DNA from: Malaya genurostris
Taxonomy: Eukaryota > Arthropoda > Insecta > Diptera > Culicidae
Assembly (NCBI RefSeq): GCF_030247185.1
Contig: NC_080571.1
Coordinates: 13,237,631 to 13,301,630 of the forward strand
Reading direction: 5' to 3'
Length of the DNA: 64,000 nucleotides
Shown here: piece by piece, positions 38,046 to 48,800 of the stretch
Layout: every line of letters starts with the position of its first letter
Numbering within the stretch: the stretch's first letter is position 1
Translations under genes and position numbers: made by a program
The notes under the pieces: model-generated
What the model saw: the letters and a program-made list of their open reading frames with translations, nothing else
What the model was told of the DNA's origin: nothing
The model's database searches: none

Positions 38046-38329
38046 AAGACCCTACTTTTGACACCAACCTTTGCTATTGAGCAGAACTTAAACGTGACTC
38101 AAACATGTAAACACGGAGTATGAACGCGATTGACGTTTAAATTCTACTTAGACATTTACTGACAATGAAATAAACAAAAATATACAATATTTGAAAAATA
38201 TATACAAGCTGGACTCAGTGACCAAAGGAACTACATTGTGACCAGAGAATAACAGGTCACAGGATAAATAAAATATAATTAATCCCGGATCCTGTACGCC
38301 CTCAAGAGATCCCAAAAAAATTTATAATA

Positions 38330-39690
38330 AGTTTAAAGAAGTCGACTGTAATAAAATGTTTTACACTGACGGATCACATCTCGACTCAGTGATCCAGCTT
38401 CAGTTTATGTCGCAGAACTAGCTGCAATTCAGTATACTCTTGAGATCACTGACACTCTGCCCACAGATCACTACTTCATTGTATCGGACCAGCTCCATTG
38501 GGGCTCTCTGTTCAGTGAAGCCTGGAAAGCACTCACCGTATTTCTTGGGGAAAATATGGGAACAATTGAGTGCTTATCTGCAAAATCATACCAGATTACC
38601 TTGGCTTGGGTCCCCTCACATTGTTCCATACGGGGCAATCAGAGGGCGGACTCGTTAGCCAAGGTGGGGGCACTAGAAGGTGATATCTATGAAAGACCAA
38701 TCTGCTTCAATGAATTTTTCAGTTGCTGTCGTCAGAACGTGAGCCGAGACTTTATTCGTGTAATGTCAATGTATGTCTAATCATTATCGCAAGTTGACAA
38801 TTATCGCAGAAAATCGAATCGATGATTCAACTTGATGATTCTCATACTAGGTTGCAATTTTACAAAACCCTTGTGTGGAGCCTTCACAGACAGTTTCATA
38901 GACACAACTTATACAAAGGTTATGTGCACATAGTTAGAATAAGCGGCAATAGTAAAATGATTCTATCGCATTTATCAACTGCCTGTATAGAATCGGATCG
39001 CGAAACGAGAATAAGCGACCGTTTGTTGCTTCAGAGATCCCCACAGCAGCGTGCTAACCTTTGATTCTCAGAAATGTCATCGAGAGAAATTCGCTCTCGC
39101 ACTGGTGTCGATTCTATGTTAAATGAACCATGCCGGTTTTTTGTTGCTGCGATGATATCCATCTCTCTTTGATGGCACTAATTCAATCGTATGAAGAGTT
39201 GCCAGTGAGCGTTCTTTGATACGATAAAAGCCATCCTTGCTCTCAAAACTATCAATGCCCAAATTTAGTGCTCTCCCTATCTCTCTCTCTCGTCTACAGC
39301 TCTATCGTACTTTTCTTTACGATACTGAAAATATGACCTGTATAAACGATGCTTCGGAGCGTGCACCTGCCTTGAACTGACTGAGTTGCTGAAAACTACT
39401 TAAAACCGCCACATCAACGTCAGAGCACACCAACAAAGCATCCCAGCCAAGGATAATCTCTCGTTACAATCTGAAGAAGGTGGAGATCCAGAAAACTCTG
39501 AAACATTTGTGCCACAAACGAATGATGTATTTTAATTCAAAATCAATATTTTGTAAATTCCTTTACTAACTCTAGGGGAGTATGCCGCCACCTTAATAAG
39601 GTGTCCCTTCTTCTCCTTTAACAACAAGACAATCGGCCACGTATAGCTAAAGCAAATGAGCCAAATAAAAATTTTATTATGAAAAAAACT
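38330..39690 (+). mobile_element. I-group retrotransposon RNase H and 3' end, degenerate
   Basis: On the plus strand, FYTDGSHLD near 38363, then in shifted frames MGTIECLSAKSYQITLAWVP, SHCSIRGNQRADSLAKVGA and NVSRDFIRVMSM, follow the RNase H order of the I group. The 3' end near 39630-39685 (ACAATCGGCCACGTATAGC, then AAATAAAAATTTTATTA) resembles the tail at 14910-14965. Between them lies the 460-bp unit repeated at 45231-45688. Confidence 0.65.
38779..39240 (+). repeat. Dispersed 460-bp repeat, copy 1
   Basis: Starts ATCGCAAGTTGACAATTATC and ends near CCATCCTTG. The copy at 45231-45688 is in the same orientation and about nine-tenths identical by eye. Short frames with the same start (MIQLDDSHTRLQFYKTLVWS) exist in both copies but diverge in phase. 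Its family is unknown to me. Confidence 0.75.
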
Positions 39691-39969
39691 AATCAGAATT
39701 GCAGTTTATGTGATATGTATTCAAAATTACCTTTCGGCGAAATGACCTTTTCGGTAAAACGACTTTCGGCGAAATGACCCATTCTGCGAAACGACTAAAC
39801 TAAAGAGGGATTGCTCAAGATAGGTTAGCTTCTGTTCCAGTTCTATTGAACTTCTCTTATTTAACATTTCCATATGCTAAACTTGCTCTAAGCAGCTCTT
39901 GGAAACGACTGAACTTTTGATAATTACTAGAGCAATTTTCGCCGCACCGTTGGGTATAAATTCTTTAAG

Positions 39970-41529
39970 GAAATAATAGTTTTTTAATAAATAGTTAAAA
40001 AATTTTTAAATCCTGTGTAATTTTCAAATTTGCTATATGTTGGAAACACTATTGCCACCTACTCGACTATTCACCGCAATCTTTCGAAACGTTACACTAC
40101 GTTACGGAACAATAACAAAATCCTCCTGCCTGTTATAGAAATATTTCAATTACAATAATTTGAACACTTATCACACGGTTTGTGTTCAAGACAACTTTAT
40201 TTTCATGTCGCGTAAATCACACGAGAACTCGACTAGAAAAAAAAATTAACTTGTCATTTTACCAACAGCAAAACAAAAATCTAGCGTGAAGTGAATGTAG
40301 TACCCAAAATAATGACTCATGCGAAAGCGGCACCCAAATCGTGGCACCTCGTGTCGATCGTGGTGACATCTACAAGTATTCGTCACGCTGAATGAGCAAA
40401 TTTTACGCACAGTTCATAACCTTTCTCATAACTTCTTTCCACTCAGGAAAGTTGTTTACTGCCGAATAAATACCATCGACACACGTTAAAATTCATTGTT
40501 AAATTCTATCACCTGACTACTGCACATTACTAATTTACTCATACGTGGAACAGCCACCTGTAGGTAAAGTTCCCGTACTGGAAATGTATCAACAAAGCTT
40601 GAAATTAGTTCAACTGGATGCTTTTGGGATACTGGGAGGATATCTGACGCCAATCAATGATTGATGTGCGTATGAATTCACTTTATTACATTCATTTTCT
40701 GTATACTTGTAGTAAAGTTTTACCTCCGGAACGTGATACGAAGAGAAAAGTCAAAGAGATTTAATATTTTCAAATAAGGCTGTGAACTATTTCGCGGTTA
40801 ATTTAACGCTTTGTTGAAATCTGACACTCGAGTGGTTATTTTGGTGTTGTCAAAAATAACTCTGCTCGAAAGCATGGTTATTTTTTACAGATCGATGGAT
40901 TATTTGCCACGCTGAAAAAAATCTTGCAAAGAAAATTCTAATATCAATTCTCTAGTTAAAATTATTACCAGTGCAAAATAAACCCAAATAACTTTAAATC
41001 CGTCAAACTTTAAAACGGGCTGCAGTTTTAGTAAAATTTAACGTTGACTCATCAGTGCACCGCATTTCAAAACGTACTGTTAGTGCTACTTAGCAGTTCA
41101 ACTTCGAGGTGGAGTTTTCGAAATTTAGAATATAATAGCACAAATATAGTCTCAAAACTTCTCCCTGCGAAAGCATCGGTACTTCAATGTCGCACCTGCG
41201 GGGTTCAAACTGAAACTACAAATTCTATGAAATGTCTGTTGATTAAATGTGTTTCATTCATGCGTCTTTCATTTCACCACATTTTCAGTTTTTCATTTTC
41301 CTTCAGCAGCAACACAGACCCGGTTAGGAGTTTGATTTCTAAACAGCGCCAAACTACGAAACTAGCTAACTCTGGCACTGGTCCGGCGGATGCAGACGAA
41401 GTTTTCAAAGTTTTGCTCGATGAATTGATTGGATTTGTTATTTTGTGTAATGTGCAATGGTGTGACTTTTGACTTTTGATATGTGCATCAGGAAAAGTTT
41501 TGCCCATCGTTTTAAATCGACTATCCTGT
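39970..41529. other. Intergenic, upstream of the astacin pair
   Basis: No gene or element with clear ends was recognised. The 142-codon frame at 41044-41472 has no domain, uneven composition and no start context, and I treat it as chance. Confidence 0.5.
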
Positions 41530-42439
41530 ATGATGAAATTTTACTCCGTTATTATTGCAGTTTTTTTACTTCTTCACATGAATACTGAATTTGATTATGG
41601 TAAATTTAGTTTCACAGATAATAGTCGAAAATAAAATAAACATATTTATCGTCACGTTTAGGATTTATGATCGATGAAGGAATAAAGTCAAAATCACTGA
41701 AATACGGAAACGTCATTCGTAACTTTTTATCTGCAAACTACAAATGGCCCAATGCAACTGTTTATTACCAGTTTGAGGGAGCGTTTAGTATGTAAATGTA
41801 ATTGGTGACATATTAATAAGTTAACCCTTATAATTTGACAGCCAACAGGGCAATCCACCATATCAAGCAGGCCATGAACATGATTTCATCAGTTTCGTGC
41901 GTTCGCTTTCGGTTGAAAACGTCAAATCAAGTTGACTTTATCCAAATCACTTCCGAACTCAGTGGATGTTGGTCCGATACGGGACGTCAATCTCCGATAA
42001 CAGTAACCAGAATTCAGTCTATTCTTGTCGAAGACGGATTGTAATTGCTTTTTTCTTCCAGCAACTAAATCTAGGTCCCGAGTGCTTCTCCTCCGTTGGT
42101 ACACCGTTGCATGAGTTGATGCACTCCCTGGGATTCCTACATCAGCACACCCGTCCGGATCGCGACCAGTATGTGTCGGTCCTGTACGAGAATATCATTC
42201 AGCGGCCGGAAATCTTGTTCAATTTCGAGATCATTGATCCTTGGACTGGACTAGCCTTTCCACTGCCGTACGACTTCGAGAGCATAATGCACTACACACC
42301 AGCAATGTACAGCCGGGATCCGAATCGTCTTCCCACTATAATGCCTCGCAAAAGCTACATCCCAGCTGAAACAATAGGCCAGCGTAATCAACTTAGTACA
42401 CTTGACATCATTGGAATAAATTTTCTTTACTGCGTCTGA
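41530..42439 (+). CDS. Astacin-family zinc metalloprotease, first of a tandem pair (four exons)
   Basis: Secreted M12A endopeptidase. Exons 41530-41599, 41662-41787, 41842-42002 and 42062-42439 join in phase across GT-AG introns of 54-62 bp to 244 residues. Exon 1 encodes a signal peptide (MMKFYSVIIAVFLLLHMNT). A short propeptide leads to WPNATVYYQF, the usual start of the mature domain. The zinc-binding motif is HELMHSLGFLHQHTR (136-150), with H136, H140 and H146 as ligands and E137 catalytic. The Met-turn SIMHY has M195 and Y197. The residue after the third His is Gln where most astacins have Glu. The protein ends directly after the catalytic domain (FLYCV), with no CUB or EGF modules, like most insect digestive or male-accessory-gland astacins. 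The substrate is unknown. Confidence 0.88.
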
Positions 42440-42554
42440 AGTACTTGTTTTATCTGTTGATCGAACAATGGCTGCCATTGATCGGTTTAGAGCCTTGAAA
42501 AATTCCACCGACTACAGGTTGTTTCCTTCCAATCAATTGCGATCAGTTTGTTCA

Positions 42555-43729
42555 ATGATCATGTACGCATCGATTCTGTTATGGATTTTGATCGGCCAGG
42601 TCGCATCCAAATTGGCCTCGGTTAACCTACTAGCCCACTACGGAACGTCGCTCTACCGTACCATTGATCCAGGTGTAGGTAATTTTAATCGAATTGGGGT
42701 ACTTCATGGCACATCTTATCCTACGATCTTTTCTTGGCGACGTGTCAATTGCAGATAAGTTGATCAGAAACCTGGATCGCTCGACTGGTGTGCAACCATG
42801 GGAACTCGGAAATCTAGTTGAAAGCGATATGCGTCTTCCGTTGCCGAAGCTACGGAATGGTTTGGCCGGTAACTCGACGGCATTCTTCCGTTGGCCTAAC
42901 GCCACAGTGATCTATAAACTTAGCAAAAATTTCAGTGAGTTTACCATTTATTTTTCTTCTGGTTATTAGCTTGTTTACCGAACTTTTTTGCAATGCAGAT
43001 GCGACGGAACGATCCTTCATTCTTGGAGCAATGCGCGAATTCGAAAAGTACACCTGTGTACGGTTCCGGAAGCGCGTCAATGAGAAGGCATACGCTTCGA
43101 TCGATAACCGTGATTACGGTTGCTGGGCGGATGTTGGCCGTGGGACCGGCAAGACGTTGGTTAATCTTCAGCAGGGCTGTGCGAATGCGTTGACGACTCC
43201 GGTTCATGAGTTGATGCATGCCTTAGGGTTCTACCATGAGCACAACCGGCTCGATCGGGACGATTACATTGACGTCATCTACGATCACATGATCCCGGAT
43301 CCGTCGATCTACTACAATTTTCAGCTACCGGAAGAGCACGATGTGACCAATTTCAGCATTCCATATGACATCGGCAGCATTATGCACTACTCTCAGTACG
43401 CGTTTTCGGTCAGACCGAGCAAACTGGAAACCATGCGCCCCAAAGTTCCCTGGTTCAGTGCCTTCGGTCAGGGTGAAACTCTGACAAAGTATGATGCTTT
43501 GCTGATAAATATCATGTACTGCGGAGCAAAGGAACCACAGGATCCGTTACCCGTTCCAGATCGGTGGACTCCAGCGGAGCCTTTGCTTGGTAAGGGTACA
43601 ACGACGGCCAGGCCCAAACAACCACCCACCGGACGGAAGTTGATCACAAGAAAGCCAACATATTTGAAAATGAACAAGGGTTCGATGAGTCTAATGGAGC
43701 AGAAATTGAAGGAAAAGTTGAACGGATAG
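42555..43729 (+). CDS. Astacin-family zinc metalloprotease, second of a tandem pair (three exons)
   Basis: Exons 42555-42678, 42755-42934 and 42999-43729 give 344 residues. The donor of exon 1 could instead lie 6 bp earlier in the same phase. MIMYASILLWILIGQVASKL is a signal peptide, followed by a propeptide and WPNATVIYKL. The active site is HELMHALGFYHEHNR (171-185), with H171, H175 and H181 as zinc ligands and E172 catalytic. The Met-turn is SIMHYSQYAF. C121, C143 and C162 sit at the usual disulphide places. Beyond the domain end (MYCG) it has a tail of roughly 60 residues rich in Pro, Thr and Lys, absent from its neighbour. It begins 115 bp after the first gene's stop, on the same strand, so a tandem duplication is clear. 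An upstream in-frame ATG at 42468 lacks a signal peptide and was not chosen. Confidence 0.9.
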
Positions 43730-44486
43730 AAACTGGGAACCATACTACCCAACAGAGGAGTGGATGTATATTTTAAAGACAGAATCTCTTTTATACAGCC
43801 TTCAGTGAAATTGGTTTGGATTAAAATATATTCAATACAATTATTTTATATCGTGCGACTGTAAAATCATAGATTTCTAGAAAAACTGAGTTTTTGAAAG
43901 GTCAATCGTGAAATTAAGATTTTTAGCAAGAGTTGAGAAATTCAAATGCAGGACAAGGATTCCATCCACAAACATAAATTAAATATATTCATTCTTGCAA
44001 ATGTTGCTTCTACATTAGCCGTTGCTCGTTTCGGATTATTTCGAAAAAGACTCTAGGCAATAAGCGATGCCAAACCTACGGGTTTAACCTTTATCATTTA
44101 TCATTTATGAAAGCGAGAGTGCAGATTCAAATTTACCAAACAAATAGAAAAAATTCCTATTTCGCATAGATTGTAACTTGCAAATTAAGTAAATTTTGGG
44201 ATGGAAATATGGAGGATGAGAAGATGACGACACCAAAAAACCTTCAAAATTGGGCTTATTCATCATACTAATTCATGGCCTCATGAGCCGTTTACGGTTA
44301 TGCCGGTCCCTAAACACCGGTTCTGGAGCTACCGTCAATGAAGTAGATCTCACCTCGACATCTTATGGAATGCTTAGTCGATTTCAATTTGTCCTTTCGA
44401 TCCGACTTGCAGTTTCTAAATTACAGGATTGATTGAAATTTCAAACAATCATTGAACAAAAAACACATTGGAATTGAAAAAAGTTA
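43730..44486. other. 3' flank of the second astacin gene and intergenic DNA
   Basis: An ATTAAA signal near 43820 could end the astacin transcript. The rest shows no gene. The short frame at 44250-44432 carries no domain. Confidence 0.45.
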
Positions 44487-45230
44487 TCATCCCACTGCTA
44501 GGTGGATTAATCACGTTTTTACAGCAGCAAATATTCATTTATTACATATTTAGTCTTTATGATAGTGTTTATGCGATGATTATACGCTAAATGGAAGTGA
44601 ATTTTTATTTAATTTTCGTATGAAGACGCATGATTCGAAGATAAAATTACAAAACCTATGGTGGCTGTAGTCTTTTTTTTGTATGTGGTGGATACGTACC
44701 GCATAAAAAATCACAAAAGAAAGCGCATAACTTTCATTTGTATAAAAACCGCACAATTTTGAAAGTTCGCATGAAAAAAGTCGCATGAAAAGAGACTGGA
44801 GTGTATTCAATTAGTCTGGTTCATGGAATCTCTTTATCTGTGCCGACCTGTTGTGTGTCAAGTTGATGTTTGGAGTGAACTGGTGGTGTAGTCGATGAGG
44901 TTGTTCTAATATGTTATAAATAATGAAAAAATGATTTCACCATGAAGTACTAAATTTGTTGAGAATAAATTTTTCATTATTGGTCCATCAAAAGTGACAT
45001 GCAGTGTTGATGATTGCTGAAAATTTGACAGAAGCTGCAATATTGCTATCTATATTGTATACAACATTTTCAATCCGGTAGAAGATGCTACAAGAACTCG
45101 AGTGCATGAACCATGAGAGAAATTCGCTACATTCCTTCGCTCCACTTCATACTCTGAGTATTTCACAGCCCTTAAAAAAAATTTACAGTCTGATAATGAT
45201 CGTTGTTGTGTGGAATTTCCCAAGAGAGAA

Positions 45231-45688
45231 TCGCAAGTTGACAATTATCGCAGAAAATCGAATCGATGATTCAACTTGATGATTTTCATACTAGGTTGCA
45301 ATGTTTCAAAACCCTTGTGTGGAGCATTTACAGCTATTTACATAGATACAACTTATACAAAGATTATATGCACATAGTTAGAATAAGCGGCAAAAGTAAA
45401 ATGATTCTATCGCAATTATCCACTGCCTGTATAGAATCGGATCGCAAAACGAGAATAAGCGACCGTTTGTTGTTTCAGAGAGGATCCCCACAGCAGCGTG
45501 CTAACCTTTGATTCTCAGAAATGTCATCGAGAGAAATTCGCTCTCGCACTGGTGTCTATTCTATGTTAAATGAACCATGCCGGTTTTTTTGTTGTTTCTA
45601 TGATATCCGTCTCTCTTTGATGGCACTGATTTAATCGTGTGAAGAGTTGCGAGTGAGCGTTCTTTGATACGATAAAAACCATCCTTGG
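45231..45688 (+). repeat. Dispersed 460-bp repeat, copy 2
   Basis: Same orientation as 38779-39240, with scattered substitutions and small indels (for example an extra AGG near 45482). The borders agree: GAATCGCAAGTTGACAATTA on the left and CCATCCTTGG on the right. Confidence 0.75.
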
Positions 45689-45899
45689 TGACATGTATGG
45701 AGAACCAAAAACTCGGATACGTAATTTCGTCAATGCGGGATAGTTACATAACATTGCAAGCTGTGCCAGTAGCTAGCATGTTTGGATACAGCCCTAGAAG
45801 AATCCTGTGCTTTATCCAACTAGTTGACAGTGATAAAGCTGCATCTTTCATTCGTGGTATCAGCTCTAGTAAATTTGTCAGAGATAACACATGGCGTAA

Positions 45900-46600
45900 T
45901 AAAGAGAACACGATTTTTTGGTCTAAAATTAACTTTATTCATCAACGTAATCGCCACCAAGAGCAACGCAATCAGTCAAGCGCAACACTAACATTTCAAT
46001 ACAACTTTCGTAGAACGATTTATCTTTTGCCTCCCGAATAGGCCTCAGTTTCAGCGATACCCTCTTCATTCGTGCGAAATTTCTTACCGGCGAGCATTTT
46101 TTCAGGTCTGCGAACAGCCAGTAGTTGCTGGGAGCCAAATCTGGAGAACACGGTGGATGTGTGAGGAATTCGAAGTTCAATTCGTATAGTTTTGCCATTG
46201 TTTTGATTGACTTGTGACAACGCACCGTCTTGATTAAAGAAAAATGTTTTCGTAGCCATATGCGGTCATTTCTTCGCATTTTTATCTCTTGAAACGCTCC
46301 AATAACACTCTATAATATTCACTGTTAATGGTATTTCCTTTCTCGAGATAGTTGATGAATATTACACCACGCACATCCTAAAATAATGAGGCCAAAATCT
46401 TTCCAGCCGTTTGTTGTGCTTTCGAGCGCTTTGAACGAGGTTCATCAGTTGTTGTCCACTCAGATGACGATTCTAGTTTTGATTCCAGAATAAAGGAATG
46501 AATTCTTGTTTCATCCATTGTCACATATCGACGTAAAAATCCCGGTTTGTTACGTTTAAACATGACTAAAAACAGCCCATGTGTTAGTTGATGACTGACA
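45900..46600 (-). mobile_element. Mariner transposase remnant, C-terminal half
   Basis: On the minus strand, YVTMDETRIHSFILESKLES and SSEWTTTDEPRSKRSKAQQT (46563-46378) are followed by DVRGVIFINYLEKGNTINSE in the next frame and, after several shifts, by a tail ending GGDYVDE at 45935. The first catalytic Asp block (MDETR) is visible. Stops break the rest. No TIRs were found, so the ends are approximate. Confidence 0.8.
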
Positions 46601-46872
46601 TCCTAAATCCTAACTGCATTATCCATCTTATGAGGTCCTGTCTCGTAGGATGAAGATGCGATAGTTGCATCATCCCGCTTATGAAACTCAGATACTTGAG
46701 TGAATTACGTAGTCATCTCAACAAGCCTTACCAAAAACTTTTTGCTTTGCAGAATCAACAAACGACCCGTAATCGTTAGTGTTCAAGATCGTTAAGAAAG
46801 ATTATGAAGAATGTCACACTCGAAAACGAAACGTAAAAACTTGCTTAATCCACCTAGCAGTGAGGTGATACC

Positions 46873-48477
46873 TATTTTTTTTATTAATCCGCATTTTGTG
46901 TTTTTTTGCACGAATATTCTTCGGTGTTTTGTTCTCATGACATTATTTCAATGACCGTCGTTTCAAGCGGCAGTTTGAGATTTTAATCACTCACAACCCT
47001 GTCAGGTCGAAACTGCTAATCGAATTGAATTTGAATCTAAACGTGTGACAATCGATTGAACATTTCATGACATGTCGAAGTAAGTTAGAATTTTAAAAAC
47101 TCATCACCCTGTAATTCCAGAATCGAAAGTCAGAATTTTTTTAATTCGATTTGGCCTTTTTTGAGAAAACGATCGAGCCTTGAGAAACGATTCAATATTG
47201 GAACCGGAATCCGAAAATCGGTGTAGCCGAAGTCAGATAAATTCACTTGAGCAGCTGTATAGTTTATATTTGATTCAAAATGTTTGAAAATCAGTGTAGA
47301 CATCGTAGTGCGAATAAATTTTTTGGGTACCTTCCGAATCGAAAATTGAATTCCACTAAAACTGAGATTAATTTACTTGGTTATCGACTATCCAAATCTG
47401 CAAACCCGATAAACCTGATTAATTTGTGTGAAATGGACATTTGTATACTATCACTCTGCATTTTCTAAACCGGAAGTTGGATCTAAAAAGCAAGATGTTT
47501 TATAAGGTTTTAAGATTTTTCATTTGCATCATAGATCGGTTCAGCCTTCGTCGAGAAAAGATGAGATTTTAAGTTCGTTTCATATATCATCCTGTAGTTC
47601 CGGAACCAGAAGTCGGATCAAATTTAAATTCAGGAACCTTGCTTAGTATACCAGTTTTTGTATGAATCTGAGTGTGTAAAAAACGGTTGAGCCATCTCTG
47701 AAAAAATTGAGAGAAATTATTTGTCACACACGCATTTGCTGATCTCGACGAACTGATTCCAATGGTATATGGGAGTTATGTTCTTCCAGCATTTATTACT
47801 GTAAGTAGTTTAAATCAAAACAATTACGAAATTGCATTCAACTAGAAAATAATATTCGAACGATTATGTTGCCAAAAACGAACCGTGCTAAAATCGGTCC
47901 GAGGCAAAATGTCATGAAAAAGGATACTGTACACTGTCTTAGTGGTACTTAGAAACAATTGTATGTAACAGTAGAAAAATTGGGTTTCACGTTGCTCCCA
48001 ATTATTGCTTTATCATACAGCGCTCGAAATTCCTACTGCTGGAATAGGGGAAAAAGTCGTTTACACAAAAATTTCGATATCTCCGTTAAAAATGGACGGA
48101 TTTCAACAACAACATGGCTTTTTGGATAGGTATTACCGTGCGGAATCTAAGTCTGAAAACATATTCTGTTTTCAAGGTCAATTGTGACAGATACTGTCAA
48201 AAAACTGAAAATTTTGACATAAAACTTCGTATAACTCAAAAAGTAAACATCCGATCTCAAAACCATTCAATAGCATTCTGGGTGACGGGGAGACCTTTCA
48301 TTTGCGACTAGTTTGATCAAAATCGGCCCAGCCATCTCTGAGATCTCGACCTCTTAGTTGACAACACACATACAGACACACACATACATACTATTCCTAT
48401 TTTTTTATATATATAAAAAAGTAAAATATGAAATAAGTCATGTGCACTTCGCACAAACTGGTTACCCACAAGGTACC
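46873..48477. repeat. Degenerate CCGGAAGTCGGAT-type dispersed repeat
   Basis: Phrases such as CCTGTAGTTCCGGAACCAGA, CCGGAAGTTGGATCTAAAAA and GCCATCTCTGA recur several times from 47100 to 48360, and again at 62510-62720 (GATCCGACTTCCGGTTCCG). The pattern is old and diverged, with ACACACATACAGACACACAC and a TATATATA stretch at its end (48365-48420). No coding capacity was found. Confidence 0.5.
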
Positions 48478-48800
48478 TGTCGTGACTCGACAGGATCCAG
48501 ACAAATACGCGTCCGTTCTCATCTGTATTCGTCTAAAAACTGAAGCGCAAATCCATGGTACAATGCTATCTCATTGAACGTGTGACAAGGACATCAAGTA
48601 GGGATCTACTTGTCTCGCATTTTGTTATGCTTTTTCTACATCTCGTGCACATGTATGAACACAAAGCAGGGTTGCTCAGCTATGCAAAGTATACGGAAAA
48701 GAATAATAAGGTCAAAATCCACAAAACTTTATTATTTGCAATATTTTCAGTTTAACTTATATACAGCTTACTGTTTCTGCATAATCGCTCATCCTCTACA
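48478..48800 (-). repeat. Left LTR (3' LTR in element orientation)
   Basis: 323 bp, differing from the right LTR at scattered sites and by a 5-bp indel near 48630. This is moderate divergence, so the insertion is not very recent. Confidence 0.9.

Larger units (their letters stand above)
36601..39811. mobile_element. 3.2-kb composite with GGTCATTTCGCCGAA-type inverted termini
   Basis: The left end (36603-36650) has three tandem words of the form GTCATTTCRCYGAA. The right end (39731-39796) has the same words inverted. AGGGAT stands near both outer borders, but the exact target site is unresolved. The inside holds a GC-rich stretch (37030-37700), a run of AAATAAAT words (37890-38040) and a degenerate I-group RNase H with its 3' end. 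It interrupts the R1/LOA-like element. Confidence 0.65.
31300..39960 (-). mobile_element. Non-LTR retrotransposon (R1/LOA-like) split by at least four insertions
   Basis: Minus-strand host pieces, 5' to 3': about 39960-39800 (SSIELEQKLTYLEQSL); 36600-36206 (GIVRATRGTPWWNAELARL, then VESIKRAVESFAK); 33525-33413; 33218-33003 (PKAWQEIIVKIIPKCGRDTY, NFRPISLNSCLLKTVERIVD, QRGKSTTTLL); and 32172-31308 (HDVVYNIEKAF, IEGAFDNVSF, GTILSPLLWNLVADGLLRKL, YGFADDYHIL). Removing each insert with one target copy restores the frame, for example TTTLL joined to HDVVYNIEKAF and GYIP to KAWQEI. The clade is judged from the FADDY and LSPLLWNLV blocks and is not certain. Confidence 0.8.
44487..46872. mobile_element. 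Composite flanked by CACTGCTAGGTGGATTAA inverted repeats
   Basis: CACTGCTAGGTGGATTAA lies at about 44496-44513 and, inverted, at about 46849-46866, and the match continues inward in weaker form (GTTTTTAC). The 2.4 kb between them hold the second copy of the 460-bp repeat and a decayed mariner. I could not define a target duplication, so this may be one element with insertions or two MITE copies in opposite orientation. Confidence 0.5.

Noticed and set aside
37816..38067. 83-codon Ile/Tyr/Phe-rich minus-strand frame resembling membrane segments
   Set aside because: Generated by the AAATAAAT microsatellite.
41044..41472. 142-codon frame before the astacins
   Set aside because: No recognisable domain and no signal peptide. 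It overlaps a minus-strand frame and shows no coding bias by eye.
44487..46872. The mariner remnant at 45.9-46.6 kb as the source of the flanking inverted repeats
   Set aside because: The flanking repeat does not look like a mariner TIR, no TA target was evident, and the spacing far exceeds a mariner length.
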